A stretch of DNA of 64,000 bases from contig DASUHM010000044.1 in the NCBI GenBank assembly GCA_036273515.1, forward strand, positions 64,384-128,383. The letters are read 5' to 3'. The notes under the pieces are model-generated. The model did no database searches. It had not been told where the DNA came from and saw only the letters and a program-made list of their open reading frames with translations. A program made the translations under genes and the position numbers. How positions within the stretch are numbered: position 1 is the first letter of the stretch; every line of letters begins with the position of its first letter. Positions 62,481 through 64,000 of the stretch are shown here, one piece after another. Source of the stretch: Gaiellales bacterium. Its GTDB lineage: Bacteria; Actinomycetota; Thermoleophilia; Gaiellales; JAICJC01.

Positions 62481-64000
62481 TCATGCAGCGCTGTCGAGCC
62501 CCTCGTTGACGAGGCGGCCGATGGTCTCGTACTTGGCCCGGTCGTTCGACTTCACGTACAGGGCGTAGGCGATGCCTCCGATGAAGATCGCCAGGTCGAG
62601 CCAGCACAGCCACTTGGCGTACCAGTAGCCGGCTCCCAGGAACGTGAGGTTGTCGATGGCCAGGTAGAGCACGTAGGCCTGGGTCACGGCGGCGATGATC
62701 GGCGCCGTCGTCGTCGTCCACCAGTGGTGGTCGGCGGCGTGATGCGTGCGGAAGTAGTTCAGGATCGCGATCGACACGAGCGCCTGGATGGCGAGGATCG
62801 AGACGACCCCCATCACGGCCATCAGGCCGTACACCTGCAGGTAGGCGACCGAGAATGCCGCGTCCTGGCCACCCGTGCTCGCCCGCCACACGAACAGCAG
62901 CACGATGATCAGGGCGACGACGGACTGGACGATCGACGCGATGTACGGGCTGCGGTGCTTCGGGTGGGTGCGCCCGAGCGCCGTGGGCAGGACGCGCTCA
63001 CGGCCGAGCGAGTACAGGTACCGCGCGGTCGTGTTGTGGAACGCCATGCCGCAGGCGAAGGAGCCCGTGATGATGAACCAGCTCAGGGCGTCCTTCAGGA
63101 ACTCGTTGCCGAATTCCTTGGCCGGGATGAAGAAGAAGTCGGCCGAGTTGTTCTGGGCGACGAACGCCGCCTCCTGTGTGCTGTGGTAGCCGGAGATCGC
63201 GGCCCACGAGGTGATCGTGTAGAAGATCCCCAGCCCGATCACCGAGATGTACATGGCGCGGGGGACGATCTTCTTCGGGTTCTTCGATTCCTCGCCGTAG
63301 TTCGGGGCCATCTCGAAGCCGACCCACGACCAGAAGGCGAAGAAGATGCCGATGCCGGCCGCGCCGGCCGCGACGGCGGTCTTGCCGCTCCCGCTTGCCG
63401 GAAGGCTCTTGAACGCGTTGAGCGGGTTGATCGCGCCCGCCTGCACGTTGTGTCCGCCGTGCAGGAAGACGACCAGGTCGAACACGACCAGGAAGAAGAT
63501 CTCGCCGAGCAGCGCGGCCCCGAGCACGCGGGCCGAGATGTGCACGTCGAAGTAGGCGAGCACCGAGATCAGGACGATCATGAAGAGGGCCGGCCAGAAC
63601 CAGTTGGGGTGATAGCCGTACTGGTTCAGCTTGAGGCTCGCGAAGTAGGCGAACCCGCCGATGAGCGACACCTCGAACACGGAATAGGCGACGACCATCG
63701 CGAGGCCGGATGCCATGCCCAGCTCGCGGTTGAGCCCGTGGCTGATGAAGCTGTAGAAGCCGCCCGCAGCGGTGACCTTGCGGGCCATGGCCACGTAGCC
63801 GACCGAGAAGATGGTCAGCACGATCGTGGCGACGAGGAACCCGGCCGGCGTGCCGAGCCCGTTGCCGAATCCCATCGAGATCGGCGTGTTGAAGAGCATC
63901 GCCGAGATCGGCGCCGACCCGGTCACGGTCAGGAAGAGCACACCCCACAGACCGATCGCGCCGCCGTGCAGCTTGTGGACGTCGCTGCGCGTCGAGACAT
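62481..64000 (-). CDS. APC-superfamily permease (5' end missing)
   Basis: At least 506 residues; the frame continues off the right edge (…KLHGGAIGLWGVLFLTVTGS). About twelve helices are seen, with the substrate-binding helix 1 (TVTGSAPISAMLFNTP) and helix 6 (FFAFWSWVGFEMAPNYGEES) typical of amino acid/polyamine permeases. Its place beside the catabolic operon suggests import of that pathway's substrate, though APC members more often carry amino acids or amines than sugars. Confidence 0.85.
   Translation of the reverse strand, partial: VSTRSDVHKLHGGAIGLWGVLFLTVTGSAPISAMLFNTPISMGFGNGLGTPAGFLVATIVLTIFSVGYVAMARKVTAAGGFYSFISHGLNRELGMASGLAMVVAYSVFEVSLIGGFAYFASLKLNQYGYHPNWFWPALFMIVLISVLAYFDVHISARVLGAALLGEIFFLVVFDLVVFLHGGHNVQAGAINPLNAFKSLPASGSGKTAVAAGAAGIGIFFAFWSWVGFEMAPNYGEESKNPKKIVPRAMYISVIGLGIFYTITSWAAISGYHSTQEAAFVAQNNSADFFFIPAKEFGNEFLKDALSWFIITGSFACGMAFHNTTARYLYSLGRERVLPTALGRTHPKHRSPYIASIVQSVVALIIVLLFVWRASTGGQDAAFSVAYLQVYGLMAVMGVVSILAIQALVSIAILNYFRTHHAADHHWWTTTTAPIIAAVTQAYVLYLAIDNLTFLGAGYWYAKWLCWLDLAIFIGGIAYALYVKSNDRAKYETIGRLVNEGLDSAA

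Overview
The window is very GC-rich bacterial chromosomal DNA with tightly packed genes. ATGA, GTGA, TTGA and TAGTG start/stop overlaps are common, as are GTG and TTG starts, and several starts lie 5-8 nt behind a TANNNT -10 box, the signature of leaderless transcription. Together with a luciferase-like (probably F420-linked) oxidoreductase, NarL-type two-component genes, a LigD polymerase domain and DUF1206, this points to an actinobacterium, perhaps a soil Thermoleophilia-type lineage. That placement is inference. I see no rRNA, tRNA, CRISPR array, prophage or transposase.

Layout. 0-3.4 kb: hydantoinase-cupin pair, a methyltransferase, and a degraded sigma-factor/hypothetical pair. 3.4-9.8 kb: a PAS-GGDEF-EAL protein, a secreted repeat protein, an XRE regulator with its own palindromic operator and an EamA exporter, a wrecked LysE exporter, and a MOSC protein. 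9.8-18 kb: M20 peptidase, a DesK/NarL-type two-component pair, a cupin lacking its core, a secreted S53 protease, a diguanylate cyclase and small membrane proteins. 18-27.3 kb: a cyclic-nucleotide-domain/thioredoxin-reductase-like fusion divergent from a stand-alone cyclic-nucleotide-domain protein, an Lrp-M24-APC permease operon, an MCP-PilZ fusion, a secreted repeat protein and a PhzF protein. 27.3-34 kb: trpS behind a leader-peptide attenuator, an LLM oxidoreductase, a GcvT-like plus trimethylamine-dehydrogenase-like pair with a palindromic operator, and a shortened sigma factor with a shortened partner. 34-40.4 kb: PhoD-like phosphatase, two divergent PAP2 phosphatases, a lipid-kinase-like protein, DUF1206 and a second secreted repeat protein. 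40.4-54 kb: typA, GNAT, LigD polymerase domain, MFS, class III aminotransferase, a P450/desaturase divergon, a nucleotidyltransferase and an S33 hydrolase. 54-64 kb: a DapB-like protein and a six-gene catabolic operon (alcohol dehydrogenase, GntR, FGGY kinase, an unrecognised 428-residue protein, enolase-superfamily dehydratase, LacI) divergent from a TIM-barrel gene, then an APC permease running off the right edge.

Two themes stand out. First, regulation can be read directly: a textbook three-way attenuator with a Trp-Ser-Trp leader peptide before trpS, and palindromic operators before the XRE gene, the GcvT operon and the catabolic operon. Second, several genes look as if a block was cut from their middle or end (LysE, cupin, SnoaL part of the sigma factor, its 48-residue partner, an ECF remnant, a histidine-kinase tail). 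These are either real gene decay or assembly deletions. Two copies of a palindrome with core GGGGTCAGACCCC sit exactly at gene 3' ends.
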